A program made the translations under genes and the position numbers. A stretch of 64,000 nucleotides of DNA from Pedobacter frigoris (GTDB lineage: Bacteria > Bacteroidota > Bacteroidia > Sphingobacteriales > Sphingobacteriaceae). The stretch's first letter is position 1. The number at the start of each line of letters is the position of its first letter. The notes below the pieces were generated by a model. The model did not search any database, was not told the origin of the DNA, and saw nothing but the letters and a program-made list of their open reading frames with translations. This document shows positions 11,483 to 22,056 of this stretch, in pieces. The stretch spans positions 310,001 through 374,000 of the forward strand of contig NZ_SWBQ01000002.1 in assembly GCF_005116445.1 (NCBI RefSeq). Reading direction: 5' to 3'.

Positions 11483-12165
11483 AAATTTTCAAACTTCTCC
11501 CAAAAACCATCACCCGGTAATTTCGCAAAAATATTTACCGGTTCTTTCTTTACAGGATGAATGAATTGCAACCTACGTGCATGCAGACAAATGCTGCCTT
11601 TTCTACTTCCTCTTGGATAGCCGTATTTGTTATCGCCTACAATAGGGCAACCCATGGTTGACAGTTGTACCCTGATCTGGTGTGAGCGTCCTGTCAGGGG
11701 ATCAACTTCAATGAGGTAATAACCATCGAGTTCGCCGATTAACTTGTAGCTCAATTCACACCGCTGACTACCCGGTACTTCTGTATTGTAAGGCGTAACT
11801 ACATTTTTCTGTGGATTCTTTATCAGCCAGTGTATGAGTGTTCCTGATGGTTTAGCCGGTTTGTTTCGCACGACCGCCCAATAGGTCTTTTTTACCTCTC
11901 TGTTTTTAAACACTGCATTCATACGTTCCAGTGCCTTGCTGGTTTTAGCGAAAAGAATTACTCCGCTTACGGGCCGGTCGAGACGGTGAACAACACCCAA
12001 GAATGCACTGTTCGGTTTATTATATTTAATGGCAAGGTATTTTTTTACCTGTTCGTCCAGAGGTTCGTCTCCTGTTTCATCTATCTGTACAATGTCACCC
12101 GCGCGTTTTTTAACCGCAATGAGGTGATTGTCTTCATATAATACGTCTTTATCAGTTACCGGCAT
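11479..12165 (-). CDS. RluA-family RNA pseudouridine synthase
   Basis: Isomerises uridine to pseudouridine in rRNA or tRNA. At 228 residues it is the short form without an N-terminal S4 domain. The catalytic motif HRLDRPVSG is at about 60-68 and contains the essential aspartate. Further family motifs are LTGRSHQIRVQLSTMGCPIVGD and ICLHARRL. The ATG overlaps the last base of the panB stop (TAATG), so translational coupling with panB is likely. Which RNA position is modified cannot be told from sequence alone. Confidence 0.9.
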   Translation of the reverse strand: MPVTDKDVLYEDNHLIAVKKRAGDIVQIDETGDEPLDEQVKKYLAIKYNKPNSAFLGVVHRLDRPVSGVILFAKTSKALERMNAVFKNREVKKTYWAVVRNKPAKPSGTLIHWLIKNPQKNVVTPYNTEVPGSQRCELSYKLIGELDGYYLIEVDPLTGRSHQIRVQLSTMGCPIVGDNKYGYPRGSRKGSICLHARRLQFIHPVKKEPVNIFAKLPGDGFWEKFENF

Positions 12166-12980
12166 TAATACTGTTCCTTTTCGTTAGGGAAATCCTTTGC
12201 CTTGACATCTTTAATATAGGATTGAGCAGCATCTAATATACCATCGTATAAATTTACGTACTGACGGAGGAAACGTGGTTTAAAGCCTTTAGTTAGTCCA
12301 ATCATATCATTTACAACAAGCACCTGTCCGTCACAGTCTTGCCCGGCACCTATGCCTATTACCGGAATGTGCAGGCTTTCGGAAACTTCCTTAGCCAGTT
12401 TTGCGGGTATTTTTTCGAGCACAATAGCAAAACAACCTGCTTCCTGTAGTGCAAGCGCATCTGTTTTTAGCTTTTCAGCCTCCACCTCGTCCTTGGCCCT
12501 TACGGTATAAGTACCAAACTTATAAATGGATTGAGGTGTAAGTCCTAAATGTCCCATCACTGGTATTCCTGCTGTTATAATACGTAAAACTGATTCTACT
12601 ACTTCGGTTCCTCCTTCAAGTTTTACACCATGGGCACCTGACTCTTTCATGATGCGAATGGCAGAATTTAGTGCTTCTTTAGAATTGCCCTGATAACTTC
12701 CGAAAGGAAGATCTACTACCACAAATGCACGTTTAGCACCCCTTACTACGCTTTGGGCATGATAAATCATCTGATCAAGGGTGATTGGAAGTGTAGTTTC
12801 GTGTCCTGCCATTACATTTGAAGCTGAATCGCCAACCAATAATACGTCAAGACCTGCATCATCAAGAATGGTTGCCATGGAATAATCGTAGGCTGTGAGC
12901 ATCGCGATTTTTTCTCCACGGTGTTTCATTTCCTGAAGTATGTGTGTAGTGATCCTTTTGACTTCTTTATTTACAGACAT
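12165..12980 (-). CDS. panB: 3-methyl-2-oxobutanoate hydroxymethyltransferase
   Basis: First committed enzyme of pantothenate synthesis, transferring a hydroxymethyl group from 5,10-methylene-THF to 2-oxoisovalerate to give ketopantoate. At 271 residues it has the usual PanB length and motifs: [59 protein letters not shown] and IPVIGIGAG. Cytoplasmic TIM-barrel. It is the first gene of a two-gene unit with the pseudouridine synthase. panC and panD are not in the window. Confidence 0.95.
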   Translation of the reverse strand: MSVNKEVKRITTHILQEMKHRGEKIAMLTAYDYSMATILDDAGLDVLLVGDSASNVMAGHETTLPITLDQMIYHAQSVVRGAKRAFVVVDLPFGSYQGNSKEALNSAIRIMKESGAHGVKLEGGTEVVESVLRIITAGIPVMGHLGLTPQSIYKFGTYTVRAKDEVEAEKLKTDALALQEAGCFAIVLEKIPAKLAKEVSESLHIPVIGIGAGQDCDGQVLVVNDMIGLTKGFKPRFLRQYVNLYDGILDAAQSYIKDVKAKDFPNEKEQY

Positions 12981-13109
12981 GGTTTCTAGTTTTGTATGAC
13001 AAAATTAGTTTTTACATCTGAAACTTGGTGAGTTTTATTGTTTTTGTGACATTAAAGGAATTTTCATCAGGAGGGCTTCATTATAAAAGAAAAGCAAATG
13101 AAAAAACCT

Positions 13110-13141
13110 CTTGATATAAAAGCATCAAAAACGTACCTTTG
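13110..13141 (+). promoter_or_regulatory. Predicted carA promoter
   Basis: TTG at 13111 and TACCTTTG at 13134-13141 are 20 bp apart, matching the Bacteroidota TTTG / TAnnTTTG pattern. Transcription would start near 13148, leaving a leader of about 115 nt before carA. Confidence 0.55.
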
Positions 13142-13262
13142 TACTCCGAAATGAAGGAGTTACTTAACAGCACATTTGTTAATTGCAAAAACAGCGTTAA
13201 AGCTGTAACAAAACCCTCATTTTTTCCTTTTTTTACAACAATAATTTCTCATAATCACTTAC

Positions 13263-14375
13263 ATGACTAATTACATCAAGTTACCTGCAATCTTGTTACT
13301 GGCTGATGGCACCGTTTATTATGGTAAAGCAGCCGGAAAAATTGGCACCACAACCGGCGAGATCTGTTTCAATACAGGAATGACGGGATATCAGGAAATC
13401 TTTACTGACCCTTCTTATTTCGGACAGATCATGGTAACTACCAATGCCCACATTGGAAATTATGGTATCCACAGGGAGGAAATCGAATCTGACAGCATTA
13501 AAATTGCAGGCTTGGTTTGTAAAAATTACAATATCGGTTTTAGCCGTAAAGAGGCTTCTGAATCTATCCAGGATTATTTCCAGAATGAGAACATTGTAGG
13601 TATTTCTGATATTGATACACGTGCACTGGTACGTCACATCAGACATAAAGGTGCGATGAATGCCATCATTTCTTCAGAAATCATTAATCTGGATGAATTG
13701 AAACAGAAATTGGCTGAAGTTCCTTCAATGGATGGCTTGGAGCTGTCTTCACAGGTTTCTACTAAAACTCCTTATTTTTATGGTTCTCCTGATGCAACCT
13801 ATAAAATTGCAGCGCTTGACTTAGGAATCAAGAAAAACATCCTGCGCAACTTTGCAGACAGGGATATATATGTACAGGTTTTCCCGGCCAAGACTTCTTT
13901 CGAAGAAATGGACAAATGGGGTGCGGATGGTTATTTTATTTCGAATGGCCCTGGTGACCCTTCGGCAATGCCTTATGCAATTGAAACTGTTAAAAATGTA
14001 CTGGCTGCCGACAAACCACTATTTGGTATCTGTTTAGGACATCAGTTACTGGCAGAAGCGAATGGTATCGGAACGATGAAAATGTTCAACGGGCACAGGG
14101 GTCTAAACCATCCTGTAAAGAACATCATCAAAAATCACTGCGAGGTAACTTCCCAAAATCACGGTTTTGGTGTAATTCCGGAAGAAGTGAGAAGTTCTGA
14201 CAAAGTAGAGATCACGCACATCAATTTAAATGACCAGTCGATTGAAGGTATCCGCGTAAAAGGAAAGAAAGCATTCTCGGTGCAATATCACCCGGAATCT
14301 TCACCTGGCCCGCACGATTCACGTTACCTGTTTGATGATTTCATCAATATGATAAAAGGCGAACTAGCCTGGTAA
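13263..14375 (+). CDS. carA: Carbamoyl-phosphate synthase small (glutaminase) subunit
   Basis: Hydrolyses glutamine and channels ammonia to CarB for carbamoyl phosphate, feeding pyrimidine and arginine synthesis. The 370-residue protein has the N-terminal CPSase domain (LLADGTVYYGKAAG, TGMTGYQEIFTDPSY) and a C-terminal class I glutaminase. The nucleophile Cys lies in FGICLGHQLLA, with His and Glu in QYHPESSPGPHD. The gene is monocistronic: a strong terminator follows, and carB is not in the window. Confidence 0.96.
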   Translation: MTNYIKLPAILLLADGTVYYGKAAGKIGTTTGEICFNTGMTGYQEIFTDPSYFGQIMVTTNAHIGNYGIHREEIESDSIKIAGLVCKNYNIGFSRKEASESIQDYFQNENIVGISDIDTRALVRHIRHKGAMNAIISSEIINLDELKQKLAEVPSMDGLELSSQVSTKTPYFYGSPDATYKIAALDLGIKKNILRNFADRDIYVQVFPAKTSFEEMDKWGADGYFISNGPGDPSAMPYAIETVKNVLAADKPLFGICLGHQLLAEANGIGTMKMFNGHRGLNHPVKNIIKNHCEVTSQNHGFGVIPEEVRSSDKVEITHINLNDQSIEGIRVKGKKAFSVQYHPESSPGPHDSRYLFDDFINMIKGELAW

Positions 14376-14378
14376 AAC

Positions 14379-14410
14379 AAAAGGTTTAGTCTTTCAGACT
14401 AAACCTTTTT
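14379..14410 (+). terminator. Rho-independent terminator of carA
   Basis: A perfect 14-bp stem (AAAAGGTTTAGTCT and its complement) with a 3-nt loop ends in a T-run, just past the carA stop and before the ABC transporter. Confidence 0.93.
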
Positions 14411-14422
14411 ACATTTTATAAC

Positions 14423-15190
14423 ATGGATAAAACAAATACCATTATCAGTGTAAAAAACCTGGTAAAAAAATATGACGATTTCACTGCAGTTCAAGGCATC
14501 AGCTTTGATGTTTATGAAAATGAAATATTTGGCCTTCTGGGACCAAATGGTGCAGGAAAAACGACTACCCTTGAAATTATAGAAACGCTTCGGGAAAAAA
14601 CTTCAGGAGAAATTACTGTCGACGGGTTTTCAGTAGATAAAGATTCCATTAAAATCAAAAGGATCATCGGTGTACAACTGCAGGCCGCGGGCTATTATCC
14701 AAACCTAAATCTTGTTGAACTCATGGAACTCTTCTCAGGTTTATACGGGGTAGACATCAAACCAATGGACATGCTGGAGAAGGTAAATCTTCAGGACAAG
14801 GCAAAGGTAAAATACAAAGCGCTATCCGGCGGACAAAAACAACGCTTTTCGATAGCAACTACATTAATCAATTCTCCTAAAATTATCTTTCTGGATGAGC
14901 CTACTACAGGTCTTGATCCTCAGGCCCGCCGTAACCTTTGGGATTTAATCATCGACATCAGAAACAATGGTACTACGGTGGTGATTACTACGCATTACAT
15001 GGATGAAGCTGAACAGTTATGCGATCGTGTAGCTTTCGTAGAGCGGGGTGAAATCATTGCACTTGACACACCGGATAACCTTATCGATAAACTGGTGAGT
15101 ACTGGTTTTGAGCGTAAAAAAGAAGTTAAAAAGGCCAACCTGGAAGATGTTTTCATCAACCTTACGGGCAAAGAATGGCGTGAAGGATAA
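14423..15190 (+). CDS. ABC transporter ATP-binding protein (ABC-2 exporter type)
   Basis: The 255-residue nucleotide-binding subunit of an exporter. All core motifs are present: Walker A GPNGAGKTT, signature LSGGQKQR, Walker B IIFLDEPTTGLDP, and the switch histidine in TTHYMDEAEQL. It resembles drug- and lipid-type ABC-2 (DrrA/CcmA-like) ATPases. The permease follows after 14 bp, so the two form one transporter. Cargo is unknown. Confidence 0.92.
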   Translation: MDKTNTIISVKNLVKKYDDFTAVQGISFDVYENEIFGLLGPNGAGKTTTLEIIETLREKTSGEITVDGFSVDKDSIKIKRIIGVQLQAAGYYPNLNLVELMELFSGLYGVDIKPMDMLEKVNLQDKAKVKYKALSGGQKQRFSIATTLINSPKIIFLDEPTTGLDPQARRNLWDLIIDIRNNGTTVVITTHYMDEAEQLCDRVAFVERGEIIALDTPDNLIDKLVSTGFERKKEVKKANLEDVFINLTGKEWREG

Positions 15191-15204
15191 TCAACAGCAA
15201 AAAC

Positions 15205-16296
15205 ATGAGTAAACCATATAACCATACCAAAGCTACGCTGGCACTTGCAAAAGCAAGTTTCCGTTCCATTATGCGCAGCCCTTCAGCCGTTGTTTTCACC
15301 CTCGCATTTCCTTTAATATTCATCCTTGTTTTTGGATTTTTAGGTGGTGGCGGTATAAAAGTAGACGTTGCCGTAAGTCCGGGATCTGATTTGGAAAACC
15401 CTGTAATCAATGCACTGGAACACCATAGTGTGGTTCACCTGCTTATTGATAAGGACCCTCAGGAAATCAAGAGAGGCCTTGAAAAAGGAACGATTGATGC
15501 CGTTATCACTGTGCAAAAAAACAAAGCAGGTATTCCGGCTTATCTGGCAAACGTTCAATACACCTCGGCTTCTATCGACAAAGGGAGCATTTTTAAATCT
15601 GTTATGAGTAGTTTGCTCTATACTTTAAATACTCAAAATACGGAACCGGCTATTGCTAAACTACAAGAGAGTACGATTCAAGGCCGGATATACCGGACGA
15701 TTGATTTTATTCTGCCGGGACAACTGGGGTTTTCTCTTTTGAGCACAGGAGTATTCGGAACTGCCTTTGTATTCTTTGGTCTTCGTCAGAATCTGGTGAT
15801 CAAACGCTTTTTTGCAACACCTGTCCGGAGATCAAGTATTGTATTTGGTGAAGGATTGGCAAGAATAGGCTTTGCTTTATTGGGTGCCGTGTTCATCATA
15901 CTCGTAGGCCACTTCTTCTTTCATTTTACACTCATACACGGCATAGTCACAGTATTAAATATGTTGTTGCTTTCGGTCATAGGCCTGATTGTGTTTATGG
16001 GGTTTGGATTCGTGGTATCGGGCATTGCCAAAAGTGAAAGTACTATACCTCCTATTTCAAATATTATTACGCTGCCGCAATTTCTGCTTTCAGGTACGTT
16101 TTTCTCAATTGATGCTTTTCCGTCATGGCTGCAGCCGATCAGTCGGGCATTACCCCTGACCTACCTAAATGATGCCATGAGAAAAGTGGCATTTGAAGGT
16201 GCAGGATTATGGGACGTAAAACAGCAGATCCTCATCATGGTGATCTGGGGGATCGGCATTTATGCAGTAGCAGTCAAAGTCTTTAAATGGGAATAA
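15205..16296 (+). CDS. ABC-2 type transporter permease
   Basis: A 363-residue permease paired with the upstream ATPase. The topology is ABC-2: one N-terminal helix (SAVVFTLAFPLIFILVFGFL), a long extracytoplasmic segment rich in beta and helix (about 45-165), then five helices from about 175 to the end. The conserved late motif LPQFLLSGTFFSIDAFPSWLQPISRALPLTY is kept within 20-residue stretches of strong similarity to the family (LLSGTFFSIDAFP). Transports an unidentified substrate across the inner membrane. Confidence 0.9.
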   Translation: MSKPYNHTKATLALAKASFRSIMRSPSAVVFTLAFPLIFILVFGFLGGGGIKVDVAVSPGSDLENPVINALEHHSVVHLLIDKDPQEIKRGLEKGTIDAVITVQKNKAGIPAYLANVQYTSASIDKGSIFKSVMSSLLYTLNTQNTEPAIAKLQESTIQGRIYRTIDFILPGQLGFSLLSTGVFGTAFVFFGLRQNLVIKRFFATPVRRSSIVFGEGLARIGFALLGAVFIILVGHFFFHFTLIHGIVTVLNMLLLSVIGLIVFMGFGFVVSGIAKSESTIPPISNIITLPQFLLSGTFFSIDAFPSWLQPISRALPLTYLNDAMRKVAFEGAGLWDVKQQILIMVIWGIGIYAVAVKVFKWE

Positions 16297-16529
16297 TCTT
16301 TCCTTTTATTGGGTAATTTTTCCTATAGTCCTCTTTCTTAAAAGATCAGGGGTAGGGGTACTTTTTTGATAAATTTATTCATATTATCACCAGCTAAAAT
16401 GATATAAATCAGACCATTAAGATTATCGCATCACCTCAACACAATATCTAGCTCTTCCCTCACTACTAACGGAACATTTGTTGTCTAATTTGATTAAACA
16501 AATATCTATAACTCTAAACATTTTAGAAA

Positions 16530-17222
16530 ATGAAAAAATTAGTAGCAGAGTTCATTGGAACTTTTTGGTTAGTTCTTGGCGGTTGCGGCAGTGCCGTACT
16601 CGCATGTAATTATCCTGGTGCAGGAATCGGCTTTGCCGGTGTAGCCCTTGCTTTTGGCCTGACGGTAGTGACTATCGCTTATGCGCTTGGGCACATTTCA
16701 GGTGCACATTTAAATCCAGCAGTTTCTGTAGGATTGTGGATTGGCGGTAGATTTGAGGGCAAAGACCTGATTCCATACATCATTTCTCAGGTATTGGGTG
16801 GCACAGCAGCAGCTGCTGTTCTTTATGTCATCGCTACGGGAAATGGAAGTTCCATCGGAGGATTTGCAACCAATGGTTATGGCGACCTCTCTCCGGGCAA
16901 ATACAGCATGACCGCAGCATTGGTCACTGAAGTGGTGATGACTTTCATATTCCTACTAATCATTCTTGGTGCTACAGATGACCGTGCCCCAAAAGGCTTT
17001 GCCGGCTTGGCGATAGGCTTAGGACTGACACTAATCCACCTAATCAGCATACCTGTCACCAATACATCTGTAAATCCAGCAAGAAGTACCAGTCAGGCAA
17101 TATTCGTTGGCGGTGAAGCTGTAAACCAACTATGGCTGTTCTGGTTAGCGCCAATTGCAGGTGCGATATTAGCAGGATTAGTTTATAAAGCAATCTTTTC
17201 AGCTAAAGCTGAAACCGCATAA
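16530..17222 (+). CDS. aqpZ: Aquaporin Z-type water channel
   Basis: A 230-residue MIP-family channel with six membrane helices and two NPA half-helices: HLNPAVS (about 62-68) and SVNPARS (about 181-187). The arginine after the second NPA is the selectivity-filter residue. Overall sequence ([20 protein letters not shown]) is close to AqpZ, pointing to water rather than glycerol transport. It is transcribed alone, with its own terminator. Confidence 0.94.
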   Translation: MKKLVAEFIGTFWLVLGGCGSAVLACNYPGAGIGFAGVALAFGLTVVTIAYALGHISGAHLNPAVSVGLWIGGRFEGKDLIPYIISQVLGGTAAAAVLYVIATGNGSSIGGFATNGYGDLSPGKYSMTAALVTEVVMTFIFLLIILGATDDRAPKGFAGLAIGLGLTLIHLISIPVTNTSVNPARSTSQAIFVGGEAVNQLWLFWLAPIAGAILAGLVYKAIFSAKAETA

Positions 17223-17245
17223 TCATATTAAAAATTCATTAAACT

Positions 17246-17276
17246 AAAGGGTCGTAAGTAATTACGGCCTTTTTTG
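17246..17276 (+). terminator. Terminator of aqpZ
   Basis: AAAGGGTCGTAA pairs with TTACGGCCTTT (two G-U wobbles) around a 4-nt loop and ends in a T-run. Confidence 0.85.
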
Positions 17277-17305
17277 TTTATAATTTAAAATTTATTATAA
17301 CTTTG
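17273..17305 (+). promoter_or_regulatory. Predicted enolase promoter
   Basis: TTTG at 17273-17276 and TAACTTTG at 17298-17305 are separated by 21 bp, a good match to the Bacteroidota consensus. The -33 box sits in the T-run of the aqpZ terminator. Confidence 0.6.
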
Positions 17306-17356
17306 GATATTGCCTTAGTAATTGTAATTTATACACTAAGGCTTATTTACTAATAA

Positions 17357-18664
<1,308 letters not shown>

Positions 18665-18684
18665 GCTGAGCTTAAACTAAATAC

Positions 18685-18717
18685 AAAAAGTCTTGCATGC
18701 AATTGCAGGACTTTTTT
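18685..18717 (+). terminator. Terminator of eno
   Basis: AAAAAGTCTTGCA pairs with TGCAGGACTTTTT (one wobble) around a 6-nt loop, with a T-run. It argues against any protein start inside this stretch. Confidence 0.92.
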
Positions 18718-18752
18718 GTTATATTGCATATACATTACCTAAATCAAATCGC

Positions 18753-18944
18753 ATGACAAAGAATAAAAAGGAAGAAATAAGCAGCATCGTCTCGTTATTG
18801 AGCGTATTCCCTCCTTTTGCACTATTGTTCGTTCTGACTGGCTGGCTCAAGGGAAATAAAGTGAGTACGCTGTCTGTGGTTGGTGTAATAGCGGCAATTG
18901 CATTCAGTCTAGTTTTTGCTGTACAATTGTACAAACCTTTATAA
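18753..18944 (+). CDS. Small two-helix membrane protein, hypothetical
   Basis: A 63-residue protein starting MTKNKKEEISS. The in-frame ATG at 18693 is rejected because it falls inside the eno terminator. After a charged N-terminus there are two hydrophobic segments (about 14-32 and 41-60) joined by a short polar turn (LKGNKVST). No family is recognised. It sits between eno and the septum-formation gene on the same strand. Confidence 0.6.
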   Translation: MTKNKKEEISSIVSLLSVFPPFALLFVLTGWLKGNKVSTLSVVGVIAAIAFSLVFAVQLYKPL

Positions 18945-18975
18945 AAGCTTAAATGATATTTCTATATTTGTTATC

Positions 18976-19275
18976 ATGAATCGTTTACTCGAACTTATAA
19001 GCAATAAATACTTCCTTTCTGTAGCCACTTTTGTGGTATGGATGCTATTCTTTGACAAGAACGATGTAATTGCTCAATATGAGTACCGATCAGAAGTCAA
19101 TAAATTACAGGAGGAAAAGGATTTTTATACTAAGGAGATCGCCACTGTTAAGAAAGACCTCAACGAACTGAACACCAATTTAAATACCGCAGAAAAGTTT
19201 GCTCGCGAAAAATACTTCATGAAAAAAGACAATGAAGATGTTTTCGTAATCATCAAAGAAACACCAAAGGATTAA
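18976..19275 (+). CDS. Septum formation initiator family protein (FtsB/DivIC-like)
   Basis: A 99-residue bitopic protein. A short cytoplasmic N-terminus (MNRLLELISNKY) precedes one membrane helix (FLSVATFVVWMLFF), then a periplasmic coiled coil (EYRSEVNKLQEEKDFYTKE, continuing to about 75) and the family ending with AEKFAREKYFMKKDNEDVFVI. FtsB/DivIC proteins bridge FtsL and FtsQ in the divisome. The start at 18976 is preferred over 18916, which overlaps the previous gene. A TATATTTG box ends only 5 bp before the ATG. eno next to ftsB is a recurrent arrangement in bacteria. Confidence 0.88.
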   Translation: MNRLLELISNKYFLSVATFVVWMLFFDKNDVIAQYEYRSEVNKLQEEKDFYTKEIATVKKDLNELNTNLNTAEKFAREKYFMKKDNEDVFVIIKETPKD

Positions 19276-19883
19276 AATCCGAATCTGGGAAGCGTAAGTT
19301 TATACCTTACTACCACTATCCTTAAAGCAAAAATAAAAGCCATAACAACGATCTGGGCAACATCATCTTTGAGGTTAAAGTACAATAGCGCATAGTATAG
19401 CACACCACCGAGGATACACGCAGTAGCATAAACTTCCCTTTTAAAGATCAGCGGAATCGTATTCAGCAAAGTATCACGTATAATCCCTCCAAAACAACCG
19501 GTAATTGTACCCAATGCGATGCAAATACCGGGACTAAGTCCAAAAACAATACCCTTCTGGATCCCTAGCATAGTAAACAGCCCGAGGCCCAGGGAGTCAA
19601 ATAAAAATAAGGTTACTTTAAACTTTTTGATATGTGTTTTGAAAAAGATGGTAGCTATAGAAGTAAGCAGAATCAGCAAACAATAATTGACATCCCTCAT
19701 CCAGGCTACCGGCGTATCTCCCAAAAGCAAATCCCGGACAGTACCACCACCAATAGAAGTCACAAAGGCAATGATCAACACTCCAAAAGGATCCAAACGC
19801 TTTTGCATCGCCGCAAAAGAGCCAGATATTGCAAAAGCAACAGTCCCCAGGATCTCTATGGCTTCTAACGTACTGATCTGCAT
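19272..19883 (-). CDS. Trimeric intracellular cation (TRIC)-type channel family protein
   Basis: A 203-residue membrane protein of the UPF0126/TRIC family (YadS-like). Two repeats of three helices each carry a glycine-rich motif: SIGGGTVRDLLLGDTPVAW and GCFGGIIRDTLLNTIP. A seventh helix ends the protein. Structures of bacterial relatives show homotrimeric cation channels, but other members have been tied to small-molecule transport, so the substrate is uncertain. The stop overlaps that of the convergent FtsB-like gene by 4 bp. Confidence 0.9.
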   Translation of the reverse strand: MQISTLEAIEILGTVAFAISGSFAAMQKRLDPFGVLIIAFVTSIGGGTVRDLLLGDTPVAWMRDVNYCLLILLTSIATIFFKTHIKKFKVTLFLFDSLGLGLFTMLGIQKGIVFGLSPGICIALGTITGCFGGIIRDTLLNTIPLIFKREVYATACILGGVLYYALLYFNLKDDVAQIVVMAFIFALRIVVVRYKLTLPRFGF

Positions 19884-19889
19884 AAACTC

Positions 19890-21974
19890 TTATATTTCGC
19901 CATTTCTCTTTCTAAAAAACCATTCTAATGTCAGTAAAACCATGATGAGTACAAACAGCCACTTAAAGTTAATCAGCTCTTCGTACTTTCTGTCTTCATA
20001 ACTCAACGTTTTAATCTGATCATTACCTTCTATAGCTTTTACTATTTTAAGCAGATCCTGAGGCATGTATAGCTTTCCATTGGTCCCTGCCGACATGGTA
20101 TTTAGCAACTGGTGATTAGCTGTGGTCTGCTGATATTCTGCCAGCAACGCATTCACATAAAAAATACCTTGCGCGGTATATTTTTTCCCTCCCAAGACCG
20201 TACTTGCTACATATGTATAATTGCCGGCTGGCAGTGCCCCCGCATCCAGTTGATAAGCAGATTCGGTCTTTGAAAAAAGAAAATTATAAGCTTTCCCTTC
20301 TCCGTTTTTAATCTGTATACTGACATCAGATGTATTAACCGCAACATAGGTGTCATTGTACAATACTGCATTGATTAATACGCTTTCATTTTCATCAAAT
20401 GTGTTTTTTGCAGTATAAACCTTAAACTTCCTCTTATCGTCCTTTACGGACAAATATTGCACCGAGCTGCTGACCAGCGTGTTAAAAACAGTTGAAATCT
20501 GCTCTTCCTGAGCTTCCGAAAGCTTCCAGCGCCATAATCCTTCACCAATCAGATAACCTGTTTTTTTACCATTGTCATTCATGAAGAACAACTGCGGTGA
20601 TTCTGTCTTAATCTTACCGACACGCTGTTTTAGGGCGACAATAGCATCACCACGTGCGTTCAATTGCCCAAAGGGTGCCTGCAAAGGATCAAATCCCTCT
20701 ATCAGCTTTACGTTTGCCGGATCAAGGCTAAATGCTGTAAAATTAAGGTTAACTACTGGAAAAGCTTCCTGCAAAGTTTGGTTACTCCCACTAAAATTTA
20801 CGGAGTTTTGCAATTGATTAAAGACATTTAAATTACTCTGAGCACCTAAAATGTACCATAAGGGGGCGTTGCTTTCTTTGACTTTATTTATAAAGCCCGA
20901 TGCGTCATTTTGCAAAGAAGGAAGTTGATACATGATGATCAATCCATGGTCATTGGGGTTAATCGCATTCAGATCATCACCCAGGACTACTTTTAAATCA
21001 TAATGTTTATTCATCATGATGGCCTGCTTTAAAGCGGCAATATCAGGATGTGGGGCAGAAGCCGCAATCAATACCTTTTGCCTGGCATCTATCACATCAA
21101 TGAAGATGTGTTGTATATTATTTCGATCAGAAATCTCATTGGCAATGGGCTTTACCATGATCGTATATTTTTGAAGTCCGAGTTTGGATGCTTTCAGTTT
21201 TATAGGTATGGTTTTAGCAAATGCATCTGATGTGATCTGAAACTTATCAGTGTATACGCTCTTTCCATTCTCCACAACTAAAATTGTGCTTTCCGCACCC
21301 TTCGCCTCAAACGCCTGAATCTGTGCCTCAATTGTAAATTCATTATCCAGATAAGCCAGATTATTGTGATTTACATTGGAGAGCATTAGGTCTTTCTTAG
21401 GTACCGTGTCTCCAAGTCCGATGGTATAAACAGGTGCCTTTAATTTATTCAGATCATATAAAGGACTTCCTCCACGATTAAAAATACCATCAGAAGCCAT
21501 GATTATAGCACCGACATTACGATTTACCAGCTCGTCATTCAGCTTGTTTATAAATCCCGCCCCATTGCTTAATTTACCCTCATTTTTAAAATCAAAGCCG
21601 CTTTTAACACTATCGCTAAAATTGTATATTTTCACCTCGTATTTATCAGAAAGCCGGCTTGATAAAGACTTAAGATCCCTTTCATACTGCTGCTTATTAA
21701 AACCTGCCGCTACAATACTACCTGCTGAAATGGAATTGTCTTGCCCAATGACGATAATGGGTTTTTCAAGCGTATAGGAGATATTGCGTACTAGTGGAAA
21801 AAACAACAAAAAGCCAATCAATGTAATCACTATGGCCCTGCACACTGCAAGTCCGTAACGCAGTCTTTTATCCAAATGATCGCTTCTGCGATACAGCAGC
21901 CAGGAAAGCCCAATACCCGCAAGCAGACATCCTGTTAATGTGAGTAAAGTGTATAAATTAAATGATTCGCTCAT
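19890..21974 (-). CDS. Large VWA-like membrane protein, uncharacterised
   Basis: A 694-residue protein with two N-terminal helices (about 8-27 and 44-63), a long extracytoplasmic region, and one C-terminal helix (FKWLFVLIMVLLTLEWFF) with a basic cytoplasmic end. Residues about 72-200 resemble a von Willebrand A fold, with IIVIGQDNSIS in place of the MIDAS DxSxS, IIMASDGIFNRGG, and VYTIGLGDT. The QDNSIS motif keeps only part of the metal site. A CARDB-like beta domain (about 205-300) and further beta domains follow. The layout matches membrane proteins that accompany Bat/MoxR aerotolerance loci. The function is unknown. Confidence 0.75.
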   Translation of the reverse strand: MSESFNLYTLLTLTGCLLAGIGLSWLLYRRSDHLDKRLRYGLAVCRAIVITLIGFLLFFPLVRNISYTLEKPIIVIGQDNSISAGSIVAAGFNKQQYERDLKSLSSRLSDKYEVKIYNFSDSVKSGFDFKNEGKLSNGAGFINKLNDELVNRNVGAIIMASDGIFNRGGSPLYDLNKLKAPVYTIGLGDTVPKKDLMLSNVNHNNLAYLDNEFTIEAQIQAFEAKGAESTILVVENGKSVYTDKFQITSDAFAKTIPIKLKASKLGLQKYTIMVKPIANEISDRNNIQHIFIDVIDARQKVLIAASAPHPDIAALKQAIMMNKHYDLKVVLGDDLNAINPNDHGLIIMYQLPSLQNDASGFINKVKESNAPLWYILGAQSNLNVFNQLQNSVNFSGSNQTLQEAFPVVNLNFTAFSLDPANVKLIEGFDPLQAPFGQLNARGDAIVALKQRVGKIKTESPQLFFMNDNGKKTGYLIGEGLWRWKLSEAQEEQISTVFNTLVSSSVQYLSVKDDKRKFKVYTAKNTFDENESVLINAVLYNDTYVAVNTSDVSIQIKNGEGKAYNFLFSKTESAYQLDAGALPAGNYTYVASTVLGGKKYTAQGIFYVNALLAEYQQTTANHQLLNTMSAGTNGKLYMPQDLLKIVKAIEGNDQIKTLSYEDRKYEELINFKWLFVLIMVLLTLEWFFRKRNGEI

Positions 21975-22008
21975 ATGTGTTTGGGTAAAGATGCTAAATT
22001 TTAAAATA

Positions 22009-22035
22009 AACTGCGAAGCATTTTTTCTAAGTTTG
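22009..22035 (+). promoter_or_regulatory. Predicted promoter with dyad for the L,D-transpeptidase gene
   Basis: TAAGTTTG (22028-22035) matches the -7 consensus, 21 bp before the ATG. The dyad TGCGAAGCA lies 7 bp upstream (22012-22020), and there is no clear TTTG -33 box. The same 14-mer sits next to the sucD -7 box. Confidence 0.4.
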
Positions 22036-22056
22036 TTTTAGAAATTAACGTGTATT

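Noticed and set aside
18693..18752. An earlier in-frame ATG for the small membrane protein
   Set aside because: It lies inside the eno terminator stem; ATG 18753 gives a sensible protein.
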